Shown here: positions 14,558 through 21,546 of the stretch, piece after piece
How positions within the stretch are numbered: the first letter of the stretch is position 1
Layout: each line of letters opens with the position of its first letter
Assembly: GCF_024623455.1 (NCBI RefSeq)
Contig: NZ_JANIPJ010000038.1
Span: 1 to 37,904, forward strand
Length of the DNA: 37,904 nt
Direction: 5' to 3'
Source of the DNA: Paenibacillus soyae
GTDB taxonomy: Bacteria > Bacillota > Bacilli > Paenibacillales > Paenibacillaceae
The notes under the pieces: generated by a model
Told to the model about the DNA's origin: nothing
The model's input: only the letters and a program-made list of their open reading frames with translations
Databases searched by the model: none
Position numbers and translations under genes: made by a program

Positions 14558-15982
14558 ATGTCAGTTCAAAAGGTTTTGGAGACAATCAAAGAAAACAACA
14601 TTCAGTTTGTGGATTTCCGTTTTGTGGGTCTTACAGGTGGCGCGCATCACATCACATTGCCTACTACAGAGGTGGATGCTGATACGTTCGTAAACGGCGT
14701 TGCTTTCGACGGCTCCTCGATCCCGGGCTTCCGCGGTATCGAAGAATCCGATATGGTTATGATGCCTGACACAGAGACGGCTTACATCGATCCATTCACA
14801 AGCCATCCTACTTTGAACATTATGTGTAACATCCACACTCCGGACGGCGAGCGTTATGATCGCGACCCGCGCAGCATCGCTCAGAAAGCGGAAGAGTACC
14901 TGCAAACGACAGGAATCGGCACGACAGCATTTTTCGCGCCTGAATCCGAATTCTTCATTTTCGACGATGTTCGCTACGAAAGCTCGATGAACACTTCCTT
15001 CTTCTCCGTCGATTCCGAAGAAGGCGCATGGAACACCAACCGCAAAGAAGAAGGCGGCAACCTGGCGTTCAAAGTACCGGTTAAAGGCGGTTACGTGCCG
15101 GTAGCTCCAGTTGACTCGCAACAAGACATCCGCAGCGAAATGGTTCGCCTGATGCAAGAGTCCGGCCTTCGCGTAGAGCGCCATCACCATGAGGTTGCTA
15201 CAGCGGGCCAAGCGGAAATCAACTTCCGTTTCGACACACTTACCAAAACAGGCGACAACCTGATGAAATACAAATATATCGTGCACAACGTAGCTCGCCA
15301 ATGGGGCAAAGTGGCAACATTCATGCCAAAACCATTGTTCGGCGACAACGGAAGCGGCATGCACGTGCATACTTCCATCTTCGACGGCGACACTCCTTTG
15401 TTCTATGACAACAAAGAGTACGCGAACCTGAGCAAGCTGGCAATGAGCTACATCGCCGGCGTTCTGTACCACGCTCCGGCTCTGATCGCGATCACGAACC
15501 CTTCGACGAACTCGTTCAAGCGTCTGGTTCCTGGCTACGAAGCACCGGTTAACCTGGTATTCTCCAAAGGCAACCGTTCCGCGGCCGTTCGTATTCCGAT
15601 CGCTGCCGTTACGCCAAAAGGCTGCCGCATCGAGTTCCGTACGCCGGACTCCACGGCTAACCCATACCTTGCATTCGCGGCTATGCTGCTTGCAGGTCTC
15701 GACGGCATCAAGAAAGGTCTTGACCCGATCGCTCTGGGCTACGGACCGTTCGACAAGAACATCTACGATCTGCCAGAAGAAGAGAAAAAAGAAATCCGCA
15801 GCGTCCCAGGCACTTTGGACGAAGCGCTTGACGCTCTTGAAGCGGATTCCGGCTTCTTGACAGAAAGCGGCGTATTCTCCCAAGACTTCATCGACAACTA
15901 TGTTGCACTCAAACGTTCGGAAGCAAAAGCGGTTTCCATCCGCATCCATCCGCACGAATACAGCCTCTACTTCGGTTGCTAA
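14558..15982 (+). CDS. glnA: glutamine synthetase, type I-beta
   Basis: 474 residues. It makes glutamine from glutamate, ammonia and ATP; the active form is expected to be a dodecamer. N-terminal beta-grasp (about 15-100) with FDGSSIPGF, then the catalytic domain with APESEFFIFD, HHHEVATAGQ, FGDNGSGMH, NPSTNSFKRLVPGYEAP and RTPDSTANPY. Unlike the 444-residue GSI-alpha of B. subtilis, it has the extra segment SVDSEEGAWN...GGYVPVAPVDS and a KNIYDLPEEE motif, the GSI-beta hallmarks. Tyr403 aligns with the tyrosine adenylylated in E. coli. Codon use is less GC-rich than its neighbours, as in highly expressed genes. Start supported by GGAGGAAG. Monocistronic, no glnR adjacent. Confidence 0.96.
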   Translation: MSVQKVLETIKENNIQFVDFRFVGLTGGAHHITLPTTEVDADTFVNGVAFDGSSIPGFRGIEESDMVMMPDTETAYIDPFTSHPTLNIMCNIHTPDGERYDRDPRSIAQKAEEYLQTTGIGTTAFFAPESEFFIFDDVRYESSMNTSFFSVDSEEGAWNTNRKEEGGNLAFKVPVKGGYVPVAPVDSQQDIRSEMVRLMQESGLRVERHHHEVATAGQAEINFRFDTLTKTGDNLMKYKYIVHNVARQWGKVATFMPKPLFGDNGSGMHVHTSIFDGDTPLFYDNKEYANLSKLAMSYIAGVLYHAPALIAITNPSTNSFKRLVPGYEAPVNLVFSKGNRSAAVRIPIAAVTPKGCRIEFRTPDSTANPYLAFAAMLLAGLDGIKKGLDPIALGYGPFDKNIYDLPEEEKKEIRSVPGTLDEALDALEADSGFLTESGVFSQDFIDNYVALKRSEAKAVSIRIHPHEYSLYFGC

Positions 15983-16003
15983 TCGCAATTCGACGAGAGA
16001 TCG

Positions 16004-16034
16004 GAACGAGCCCTCCGGGGCTCGTTCTTTTTTT
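16004..16034 (+). terminator. intrinsic terminator after glnA
   Basis: GAACGAGCCC (16004-16013), loop, GGGCTCGTTC (16018-16027), then TTTTTTT. Confidence 0.93.
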
Positions 16035-16118
16035 GTTATGCGATGATCAAAAACCGAATAATTAATGAAGTTTACAAGAAATATGTTCGACTTTTCAATG
16101 TTTTTCTTTCTGGAACCC

Positions 16119-16147
16119 TTGAAGCGGGCGTTCAAACTTGCTATCAT
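16119..16147 (+). promoter_or_regulatory. sigma-A promoter of serC
   Basis: TTGAAG (16119-16124), 17 bases, TATCAT (16142-16147), 40 bases before the chosen serC start. The promoter lies inside the longer open frame, which supports the downstream start. Confidence 0.62.
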
Positions 16148-16187
16148 AGCCATATCATGTACAAAGATGAGGGAGTGGGACGACAGG

Positions 16188-17273
16188 ATGGCTAGAGCTT
16201 ATAATTTTAACGCAGGTCCGGCGGCAATTCCGCTGGAAGTGTTGCAGCAAGCACAGGAGCAATTTGTCGATTACCATGGCGCGGGAATGTCGATTATGGA
16301 GATGTCCCATCGAAGCGCGCTGTACGAGGACGTCAATAACGAAGCGCAATCGCTAATGCGCGAATTATTCGGAATTCCGAACAATTATAAAGTCATGTTT
16401 CTTCAAGGCGGAGCCAGCACGCAGTTCGCGATGCTGCCTATGAACCTGCTTCGCGAGGGGCAGCCTGCGGCATACGTTCATACGGGTGCTTGGGCGGACA
16501 AAGCGATCAAGGAAGCGAAGCTGATCGGCGAGACAGTGATCGCCGCGTCTACGGCCGACGACAAGTTCATGCGCGTGCCAAGCCTCTCCGAAATCGTTGT
16601 GCCGGCTAACGCGTCTTACCTGCACCTGACCTCCAATGAAACGATTGGAGGCACGCAGTTCCAGGAGTTTCCGGATACGGGCAACATTCCGCTCATAGCG
16701 GATATGTCCAGCGATATTTTGAGCCGACCGGTCGACGTCAGCAAGTTCGGAGTCATCTATGCGGGCGCTCAGAAAAACCTGGGACCATCGGGCGTAACGG
16801 TCGTGATCATGAGAGAGGATCTGGCGCAAGGCAGTCCGAAATCGATTCCGGCAATGTTCCGCTATGAAACGCATGCCAAAGCGAAATCGTTGTACAATAC
16901 GCCGCCTTCCTTCTCGGTTTATATGGTGAGCCTAGTGCTCAAGTGGATCAAAGCCAAAGGCGGCGTCGCTCAAATGGAGCAGTACAACCGCGACAAAACA
17001 AAGCTGATCTACGACGCCATCGATGGCAGCGGCGGCTTCTACAAAGGCTGCGCCGACGCAAAGAGCCGTTCCGTGATGAACATTACGTTCCGTCTTGGCA
17101 GCGAAGAGCTGGAGAATCAGTTTGTCAAGGAATCCGAGCAGCAGGGCTTCGTCGGCTTGAAGGGTCATCGCGACGTAGGCGGGCTCCGCGCTTCCACCTA
17201 CAACGCGGTTCCGCTTGAGAGCTGCCAGGCGCTTGCGCAATTCATGAAGGATTTCCAGCAGCGCAACGGCTAA
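16188..17273 (+). CDS. serC: phosphoserine aminotransferase
   Basis: 361 residues. This PLP enzyme converts 3-phosphohydroxypyruvate to phosphoserine in serine synthesis and can also serve pyridoxine synthesis. Family motifs: AYNFNAGPAAIP at the N-terminus, QGGASTQFAMLPMNL, SNETIGGTQF, ADMSSDI, and the PLP lysine in YAGAQKNLGPSG. The open frame extends 41 codons upstream, but the ATG at 16188 gives the family's normal N-terminus and sits behind its own promoter; the upstream extension is hydrophobic and unrelated. Own terminator at 17291. Confidence 0.97.
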   Translation: MARAYNFNAGPAAIPLEVLQQAQEQFVDYHGAGMSIMEMSHRSALYEDVNNEAQSLMRELFGIPNNYKVMFLQGGASTQFAMLPMNLLREGQPAAYVHTGAWADKAIKEAKLIGETVIAASTADDKFMRVPSLSEIVVPANASYLHLTSNETIGGTQFQEFPDTGNIPLIADMSSDILSRPVDVSKFGVIYAGAQKNLGPSGVTVVIMREDLAQGSPKSIPAMFRYETHAKAKSLYNTPPSFSVYMVSLVLKWIKAKGGVAQMEQYNRDKTKLIYDAIDGSGGFYKGCADAKSRSVMNITFRLGSEELENQFVKESEQQGFVGLKGHRDVGGLRASTYNAVPLESCQALAQFMKDFQQRNG

Positions 17274-17290
17274 CATTCATACGACAAAAT

Positions 17291-17332
17291 ACCGCCCTTG
17301 CTTTCGATCATGTCGGAAGCAGGGCGGTTTTC
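17291..17332. terminator. terminator between the convergent serC and response-regulator genes
   Basis: ACCGCCC...GGGCGGT pairs at 17291-17297 and 17322-17328, extended by TTGCTT-type pairing inside, with T tracts on both strands (TTTTCG on plus, TATTTT on minus). It can serve both genes. Confidence 0.78.
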
Positions 17333-17366
17333 GTCAAAAAGAAGAGATTATTGCGAATGGCCGAAT

Positions 17367-18086
17367 TTAAGCAAGCGACGATTCATTCGAGATGGCAGGG
17401 CCGTTCAGCTTGTAGCCGACATTTCGAACGGTCATAATATATTCGGGGGTTCTCGCGTTTTTTTCGATCTTATCCCTCAGATGGCTGATGTGGACGTCGA
17501 CGATGCGCGTATCGCCAAGGAAATGATAATCCCATACGCCATGCAGCAGCTGCTGGCGGCTGAGCACCTTTCCTTTGTGCTTGCAAAGGAAGAGAAGCAG
17601 CTCGAACTCCTTGGGCGTCAATTCGATCTGGTTGCCGTCCAGATAGACCTCGCGCTGATCGGCATGGACTTGAAGTCTTCCTATCGAGAAGACGACCTCA
17701 TCCGTTCCTCCGGGAAGCGATTGCAGTCGGCGGAAGATCGCTTGGATACGAGAGATCAGCTCTTGCGGGCTGAACGGTTTGGTCATATAATCATCAGCGC
17801 CGTTGTCGAGTCCGGCGATTTTGTCTGTTACATCCTGTAGCGCAGTAAGCATGATGATCGGTACGCCGTTATTTTGCTTGCGAAGCTCTCTGCACACCTG
17901 AATCCCGTCCATTTTTGGGAGCATGAGGTCAAGGACGATCAAGTCGGGGCGGAACGGCTTGAGCATATCGAATACGGCTTCGCCGTCGCTGACGCATCTA
18001 ACATCGTACCCCGCTAGCTTTAAGTTGAATTCGATCAGCATGGAGATCGATGGCTCGTCATCCACAACCAGAATTTTTTTTCGCAT
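17367..18086 (-). CDS. OmpR-family response regulator without an adjacent kinase (PhoP/YycF-like)
   Basis: 239 residues. The receiver domain has LVVDDEPS, phosphorylatable Asp in LIVLDLMLPKMDG and Lys in YMTKPFSPQEL. The C-terminal winged helix has ELTPKEFELLLFL, DVHISHLRDKIE and TVRNVGYKL. The start MRKKILVVDDE at 18086 is chosen because AAGGAGA lies just upstream; the open frame continues far upstream through trmL on the other strand, which is shadow. It is divergent from trmL and convergent with serC. No histidine kinase neighbours it, so its partner is elsewhere or it is an orphan. Target genes cannot be read from the sequence. Confidence 0.93.
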   Translation of the reverse strand: MRKKILVVDDEPSISMLIEFNLKLAGYDVRCVSDGEAVFDMLKPFRPDLIVLDLMLPKMDGIQVCRELRKQNNGVPIIMLTALQDVTDKIAGLDNGADDYMTKPFSPQELISRIQAIFRRLQSLPGGTDEVVFSIGRLQVHADQREVYLDGNQIELTPKEFELLLFLCKHKGKVLSRQQLLHGVWDYHFLGDTRIVDVHISHLRDKIEKNARTPEYIMTVRNVGYKLNGPAISNESSLA

Positions 18087-18147
18087 GCGGTAATCTCCTT
18101 TGCCTCCTAATTTAAATTCATTATGAAGGCTGACGTTTCTCCAGAGA

Positions 18148-18175
18148 TTAACGGTGCGTAAAACGAATGTAAAAT
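18148..18175 (+). promoter_or_regulatory. candidate promoter of trmL
   Basis: TTAACG (18148-18153), 16 bases, TAAAAT (18170-18175), in the 123-bp space between divergent genes. Confidence 0.42.
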
Positions 18176-18209
18176 ATGAGTCGAGAAAAAACGTAAGGAG
18201 TTTACATAC

Positions 18210-18674
18210 ATGGCCTTTCATATTGTACTCGTCGAGCCGGAAATCCCCGCGAATACCGGCAATATCGCAAGAACTTGCGCCGCAACCGGCACGCATCTGC
18301 ATCTGGTCAGACCGCTGGGGTTTGACACGGACGACCGGACGCTGAAGCGCGCGGGGCTGGATTATTGGCATGCCGTTAACGTGCATTATCACGATTCATT
18401 CCAAGAGGTCCGAGACCTGCATCCGGACGCCAGCTTCTATTTCGCAAGCACAAGGGCGACAAAGGTTTATTCGGAATTTGCGTATAAGGACGGCGATTTC
18501 TTCGTGTTCGGCAAGGAGACCAAAGGTCTTCCGCAAGAGCTGATCGACGCCAATCTGGATACTTGCATACGGATGCCGATGACGGATGCCGTGCGTTCGC
18601 TCAACCTGTCAAACTCCGCGGCAATTGTTGTTTACGAGGCTTTCCGGCAGATTGGTTATGCGGGATTGAAGTAA
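18210..18674 (+). CDS. trmL: tRNA (cytidine(34)-2'-O)-methyltransferase
   Basis: 154-residue SPOUT-class methyltransferase, the TrmL/YibK size. It 2'-O-methylates the wobble base of tRNA-Leu isoacceptors using SAM. Trefoil-knot motifs are in place: VEPEIPANTGNIARTCAATG near the N-terminus, FGKETKGLP in the middle, and IRMPMTDAVRSLNLSN plus SAAIVVYEAFRQ at the C-terminus. AAGGAG supports the ATG at 18210. Not obviously in an operon. Confidence 0.95.
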   Translation: MAFHIVLVEPEIPANTGNIARTCAATGTHLHLVRPLGFDTDDRTLKRAGLDYWHAVNVHYHDSFQEVRDLHPDASFYFASTRATKVYSEFAYKDGDFFVFGKETKGLPQELIDANLDTCIRMPMTDAVRSLNLSNSAAIVVYEAFRQIGYAGLK

Positions 18675-18711
18675 TTGTGCGAATATTAGAAATTAACGAA
18701 GACGGAAGGAA

Positions 18712-18740
18712 TTGTCGAATATACGTCGAAACACTAATAC
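18712..18740 (+). promoter_or_regulatory. abrB-like promoter region with tandem Spo0A boxes
   Basis: TGTCGAA (18713-18719) and CGTCGAA (18724-18730) lie one helical turn apart; the first is an exact Spo0A box core and the second differs at one base. The same DNA reads as a promoter TTGTCG (18712-18717), 17 bases, TAATAC (18735-18740). Spo0A binding would cover the -35 and spacer, predicting repression as for B. subtilis abrB. Confidence 0.6.
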
Positions 18741-18792
18741 TGCAAAGGTTTCTCAAGCTACTTACAAAATAGACATAAAAGAGGTGAATCTG

Positions 18793-19041
18793 ATGAAACC
18801 AGCAGGAGTAGTAAGGAAAGTCGATCAGCTTGGACGTATTGTTCTTCCGAAATCATTGCGTAAACGGTATTTAATGAACGAGGGCGACCCCGTTGAAATA
18901 TTCGTTCAAGGCGATCATATTATTCTGGAGCGTTATCGTCCCAAATGCGTTTTCTGCGGTTCGATGACCGATGTGCGCGAATTCAAGGAACGCTATGTTT
19001 GCGGCGAATGCATGGGCGAGATGGGTTATTTGAAGCGTTAG
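18793..19041 (+). CDS. AbrB-family transition-state regulator with a C4 zinc motif
   Basis: 82 residues. Residues 1-48 are an AbrB/SpoVT swapped-hairpin DNA-binding domain: GVVRKVDQLGRIVLPKSLRK, then EIFVQGDHIILERYRPK. The tail has CVFC (Cys52, Cys55) and CGEC (Cys70, Cys73), a likely zinc ribbon not present in B. subtilis AbrB, whose C-terminus is a multimerisation domain. The start is MKPAG at 18793 behind AGAGGTGA; a longer frame upstream runs through the promoter and Spo0A boxes and is unlikely to be used. It probably dimerises and represses post-exponential genes. A long hairpin terminator follows. Confidence 0.88.
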   Translation: MKPAGVVRKVDQLGRIVLPKSLRKRYLMNEGDPVEIFVQGDHIILERYRPKCVFCGSMTDVREFKERYVCGECMGEMGYLKR

Positions 19042-19091
19042 TCGCGAGGAACGGTCTGCCTGGTCGCACCGGGCAAACCGCTCCATAAACG

Positions 19092-19140
19092 AAATGAAGC
19101 TTCCATGCACTAAGCTTTGCTTAGCATGGAAGCTTCATTT
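19092..19140. terminator. long bidirectional terminator hairpin
   Basis: AAATGAAGCTTCCATGC (19092-19108) pairs with GCATGGAAGCTTCATTT (19124-19140); TAAGC/GCTTA extends it with a 2-base bulge. It separates the abrB-like gene from the convergent small peptide gene. Confidence 0.86.
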
Positions 19141-19185
19141 GTTTGCTTGACTTGCCGTGCGTTAAACGTGCTTGCGAAGATCCAA

Positions 19186-19278
19186 TTATAGACCTTTCGT
19201 TTTGTCGTCGTTGTAGGAGCTGGTCAGGATTGCAACGATAAACAAAACGAATACGGTCATGACGATCAAAAAGTTCAT
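19186..19278 (-). CDS. 30-residue putative membrane peptide
   Basis: The minus-strand frame encodes 30 residues beginning MNFLIVMTVFVLFIVAILT and ending in a polar, charged tail SSYNDDKTKGL. One hydrophobic helix fills residues 2-19. An optimal GGAGGTG ribosome site lies 8 bases before the ATG, and a TATAAT (minus strand, around 19308) lies upstream. Length and form recall small subunits such as KdpF or CydX and other short stress or sporulation membrane peptides, but I do not recognise the family. The strong ribosome site and a shared terminator argue that it is real. Confidence 0.68.
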   Translation of the reverse strand: MNFLIVMTVFVLFIVAILTSSYNDDKTKGL

Positions 19279-19400
19279 GGTTTCGACACCTCCAGTAAGC
19301 TAGCTTTATTATAACCAACAAGAATCAAAAAGAAAACTTTAAAAGTTGTGAACACATTGTTAACATAGAGGATATGAGTATTAGGAGGAGGAAGGTAAGA

Positions 19401-20597
19401 ATGGAATACCGTTTTTCATCAAGCGTGTCTCAGCTCAAGTCATCGGCGGTAAGAGATATATTGAAGCTGACCCAAGGGAAGGATATGATTTCCTTCGCGG
19501 GCGGACTGCCGGCGGAGGAGCTGTTCCCCGTCCAAGCGGTCCGTGAAGCGGCCGATCGCGTATTCGAAGCGGGATCGGGGGCGTTGCAATATGGTTTGAC
19601 GGAAGGTTATCTGCCTCTAAGGGAGCAGATCTGCGAGAGAATGGCTGTCAAGGGCATGCACGTAACCCCTGACGAAATGATTCTTACGACGGGCTCCCAG
19701 CAAGCCATCGATCTGCTGGTGCAGGTGTTGACGGAGCCGGGCGACGCGATTCTTGTCGAAAGACCTACCTATTTGGCGAGCCTGCAAGTGTTCGCGATGA
19801 GAGGGCTTAAGGTTATTGCCGCAGAAAGCGACGAATTCGGCATTATCCCGGAATCGGCAGAAGAGCTGATCCGGACACATCAGCCGAAGCTGCTGTACTC
19901 GGTTCCGACCTTCGGCAATCCGACCGGCCGCGTCTGGAGCTTGGAGCGCCGTAAGCAGATGCTTGAGCTCTGCGAGAAGAACGGCATGCTCATTATCGAG
20001 GATGATCCATACGGGGACATTCAGTTCAACAAAGACGAGCAGTTCCCTTCCCTCTTCTCGCTGGGAGGGAAAGCGGAGAACGGACATGTCCTGTACACGA
20101 GCACCTTCTCGAAGACCGTTGCTCCCGCTCTGCGTACGGGCTGGGCAATCGGCGACAGCCGCGTCATTCGAATGATCGCGAAAGCGAAGCAGGCAGCCGA
20201 TCTGCACTCCAGCACGATGGACCAGCAGGTGCTCAGCCAGCTGCTTCAAAAGTTTGATCTCGATGCTCACATTGCGCTTATTTCCAAGGAATACGGCGAG
20301 CGGATGGCGGAGATGGAAAGCCTGCTGAAGAAAGCGGCATTGCCGGAGCTGAGCTGGATAACGCCTAAAGGCGGCATGTTCCTGTGGGTGGAGCTTCCGG
20401 ACGGTCTGGATGCCGAAGCCTTGCTCCGCTGCGCCGTACAGAAAGGCGTCGCCTTCGTGCCGGGCAGCTCGTTCTACGCGGACAACGTCAAGCGCAATAC
20501 GATGCGCCTGAACTATACGCATAACAAAGGCGCGCGAACGGAACATGGCGTCGCGCGCCTCGTGGAAGCGATCGGAGAATTTACCGTTCGTAGCTAA
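19401..20597 (+). CDS. PLP-dependent class I/II aminotransferase (2-aminoadipate/MocR-type fold)
   Basis: 398 residues. Fold-type I aminotransferase close to the LysN and MocR C-terminal group; substrate is uncertain, perhaps aminoadipate or branched/aromatic amino acids. Motifs: MISFAGGLPAEELFP near the N-terminus, TTGSQQAIDLL, YSVPTFGNPTG, EDDPYGDIQF, and the PLP lysine in YTSTFSKTVAPALRTGW. There is no N-terminal GntR helix-turn-helix, so it is an enzyme rather than a MocR regulator. MEYRFSSS at 19401 is the start, as GGAGGAGGAAGG lies immediately upstream; the earlier ATG at 19374 would put this site inside the gene. Its last 17 bases overlap the convergent DUF2161 gene. Confidence 0.92.
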   Translation: MEYRFSSSVSQLKSSAVRDILKLTQGKDMISFAGGLPAEELFPVQAVREAADRVFEAGSGALQYGLTEGYLPLREQICERMAVKGMHVTPDEMILTTGSQQAIDLLVQVLTEPGDAILVERPTYLASLQVFAMRGLKVIAAESDEFGIIPESAEELIRTHQPKLLYSVPTFGNPTGRVWSLERRKQMLELCEKNGMLIIEDDPYGDIQFNKDEQFPSLFSLGGKAENGHVLYTSTFSKTVAPALRTGWAIGDSRVIRMIAKAKQAADLHSSTMDQQVLSQLLQKFDLDAHIALISKEYGERMAEMESLLKKAALPELSWITPKGGMFLWVELPDGLDAEALLRCAVQKGVAFVPGSSFYADNVKRNTMRLNYTHNKGARTEHGVARLVEAIGEFTVRS

Positions 20598-21300
20598 GGA
20601 CCCAGTCCGCGATCACGTCGCGGTAATCGGACAAAGCTTGTACGCCTTGCGGAAGCAAGGCGTATTTGCCGCGTTCAAGACGCTGGAACCATCCGTAATG
20701 ATTGGTTCGCATCAGCTCGCCGCTTCTCGCGAACCCGGTTGCCGCGGCGACCTCTCTCGGAGCGGAAGGGCCTTTGCTGTGCAGGACGTAAGCGCAGCGC
20801 AGTGCCTTCTCCCGGTATGCGGTGACCAGCTTGCGGCCGGTGCTGCCGCCGACGTTGTAGTCGCCGCTGCGTTCCCTGAATTCCATAAGCAGACGGTCGC
20901 GCTTGCGGTGGCGGACTCCTCGGATTGGAGGATCGCCCGGCTCGCAAAGCCAATCGATGACCGCCGGTTTTGTTTTGTAGAAGGTAACGGTCATGAGACC
21001 GAGTCCGAGCATACGGCACAGCTCCGTCAAATCGCCGAAGCGTTGATTATGCGCGCCTTTCTTCTTCCGGTTGCGTTCGACGGCAAGCACGACGTCGCTA
21101 TTTATCCGAAGGCGTTCAATCCCTTGCAGAAGCAAGGCGAGGTTGAACGTCTTTTTCATTTCGACGATTATGGTTTCATCCCGTTCGGCATGAATCGCGA
21201 CGAGATCGCAGTGCATAACCTCGCTCTTGACCTCGTAGCCTCTTTCTTCATAGTATCGTTTGATCGGTTCATATAATTCTTCTTCGCGTTTGACTGCCAC
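20581..21300 (-). CDS. DUF2161 family protein (PD-(D/E)XK-like nuclease fold)
   Basis: 239 residues; function unknown. The N-terminal 75 residues look like a restriction-endonuclease-like core: HCDLVAIHAERD supplies an Asp and TIIVEMKKTF supplies the E-x-K, the minimal PD-(D/E)XK triad. The C-terminal 90 residues include a helix-turn-helix-like segment (GPSAPREVAAATG). The GTG start at 21300 has GGGGAGGAGAGG upstream. The gene is convergent with, and overlaps by 17 bp, the aminotransferase. A role in DNA repair or nucleic-acid processing is possible from the fold but unproven; no partner gene suggests a restriction system. Confidence 0.83.
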   Translation of the reverse strand: MAVKREEELYEPIKRYYEERGYEVKSEVMHCDLVAIHAERDETIIVEMKKTFNLALLLQGIERLRINSDVVLAVERNRKKKGAHNQRFGDLTELCRMLGLGLMTVTFYKTKPAVIDWLCEPGDPPIRGVRHRKRDRLLMEFRERSGDYNVGGSTGRKLVTAYREKALRCAYVLHSKGPSAPREVAAATGFARSGELMRTNHYGWFQRLERGKYALLPQGVQALSDYRDVIADWVLSYER

Positions 21301-21546
21301 CTTCAGCCTCTCCTCCCCAGATGCGACAAGGCGTCGTTACACTATTATAACAAAGGACTAACGCGTCATGCCCGAGATTTGCGGGAAGCTTGAATAAAAT
21401 TGTGGGCAATTTCCGGTTGGAATAAGCATAGTTATGTAATACTTCACAAATCAGTAAGGGCCACAAGGTCATTGTCAGGTTGTATTCAATCATTCCCGTG
21501 CGGAGAAGCAAAGGCGGAAAGCGGAAGCGATGGGAGGAGGCACAGC

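Noticed and set aside
14561..16153. A 530-codon open frame antisense to glnA
   Set aside because: Composition-driven; no ribosome site and no family resemblance.
16065..16187. 41-codon N-terminal extension of serC
   Set aside because: The region contains the serC promoter; the normal family N-terminus begins at 16188.
17367..18392. Longer N-terminus for the minus-strand response regulator
   Set aside because: The extra 102 codons overlap trmL on the opposite strand; MRKKILVVDDE has the correct receiver start and a ribosome site.
19347..19365. TGTGAACA-CAT-TGTTAACA as a GlnR site before the aminotransferase gene
   Set aside because: The half-sites TGTGA and TAACA are 9, not 7, bases apart. 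It may still be an operator but does not fit GlnR.
21400..21546. Sigma-E promoter for prkA
   Set aside because: I looked for boxes like those before spoVR but found no pair with proper spacing; the prkA promoter was not located.
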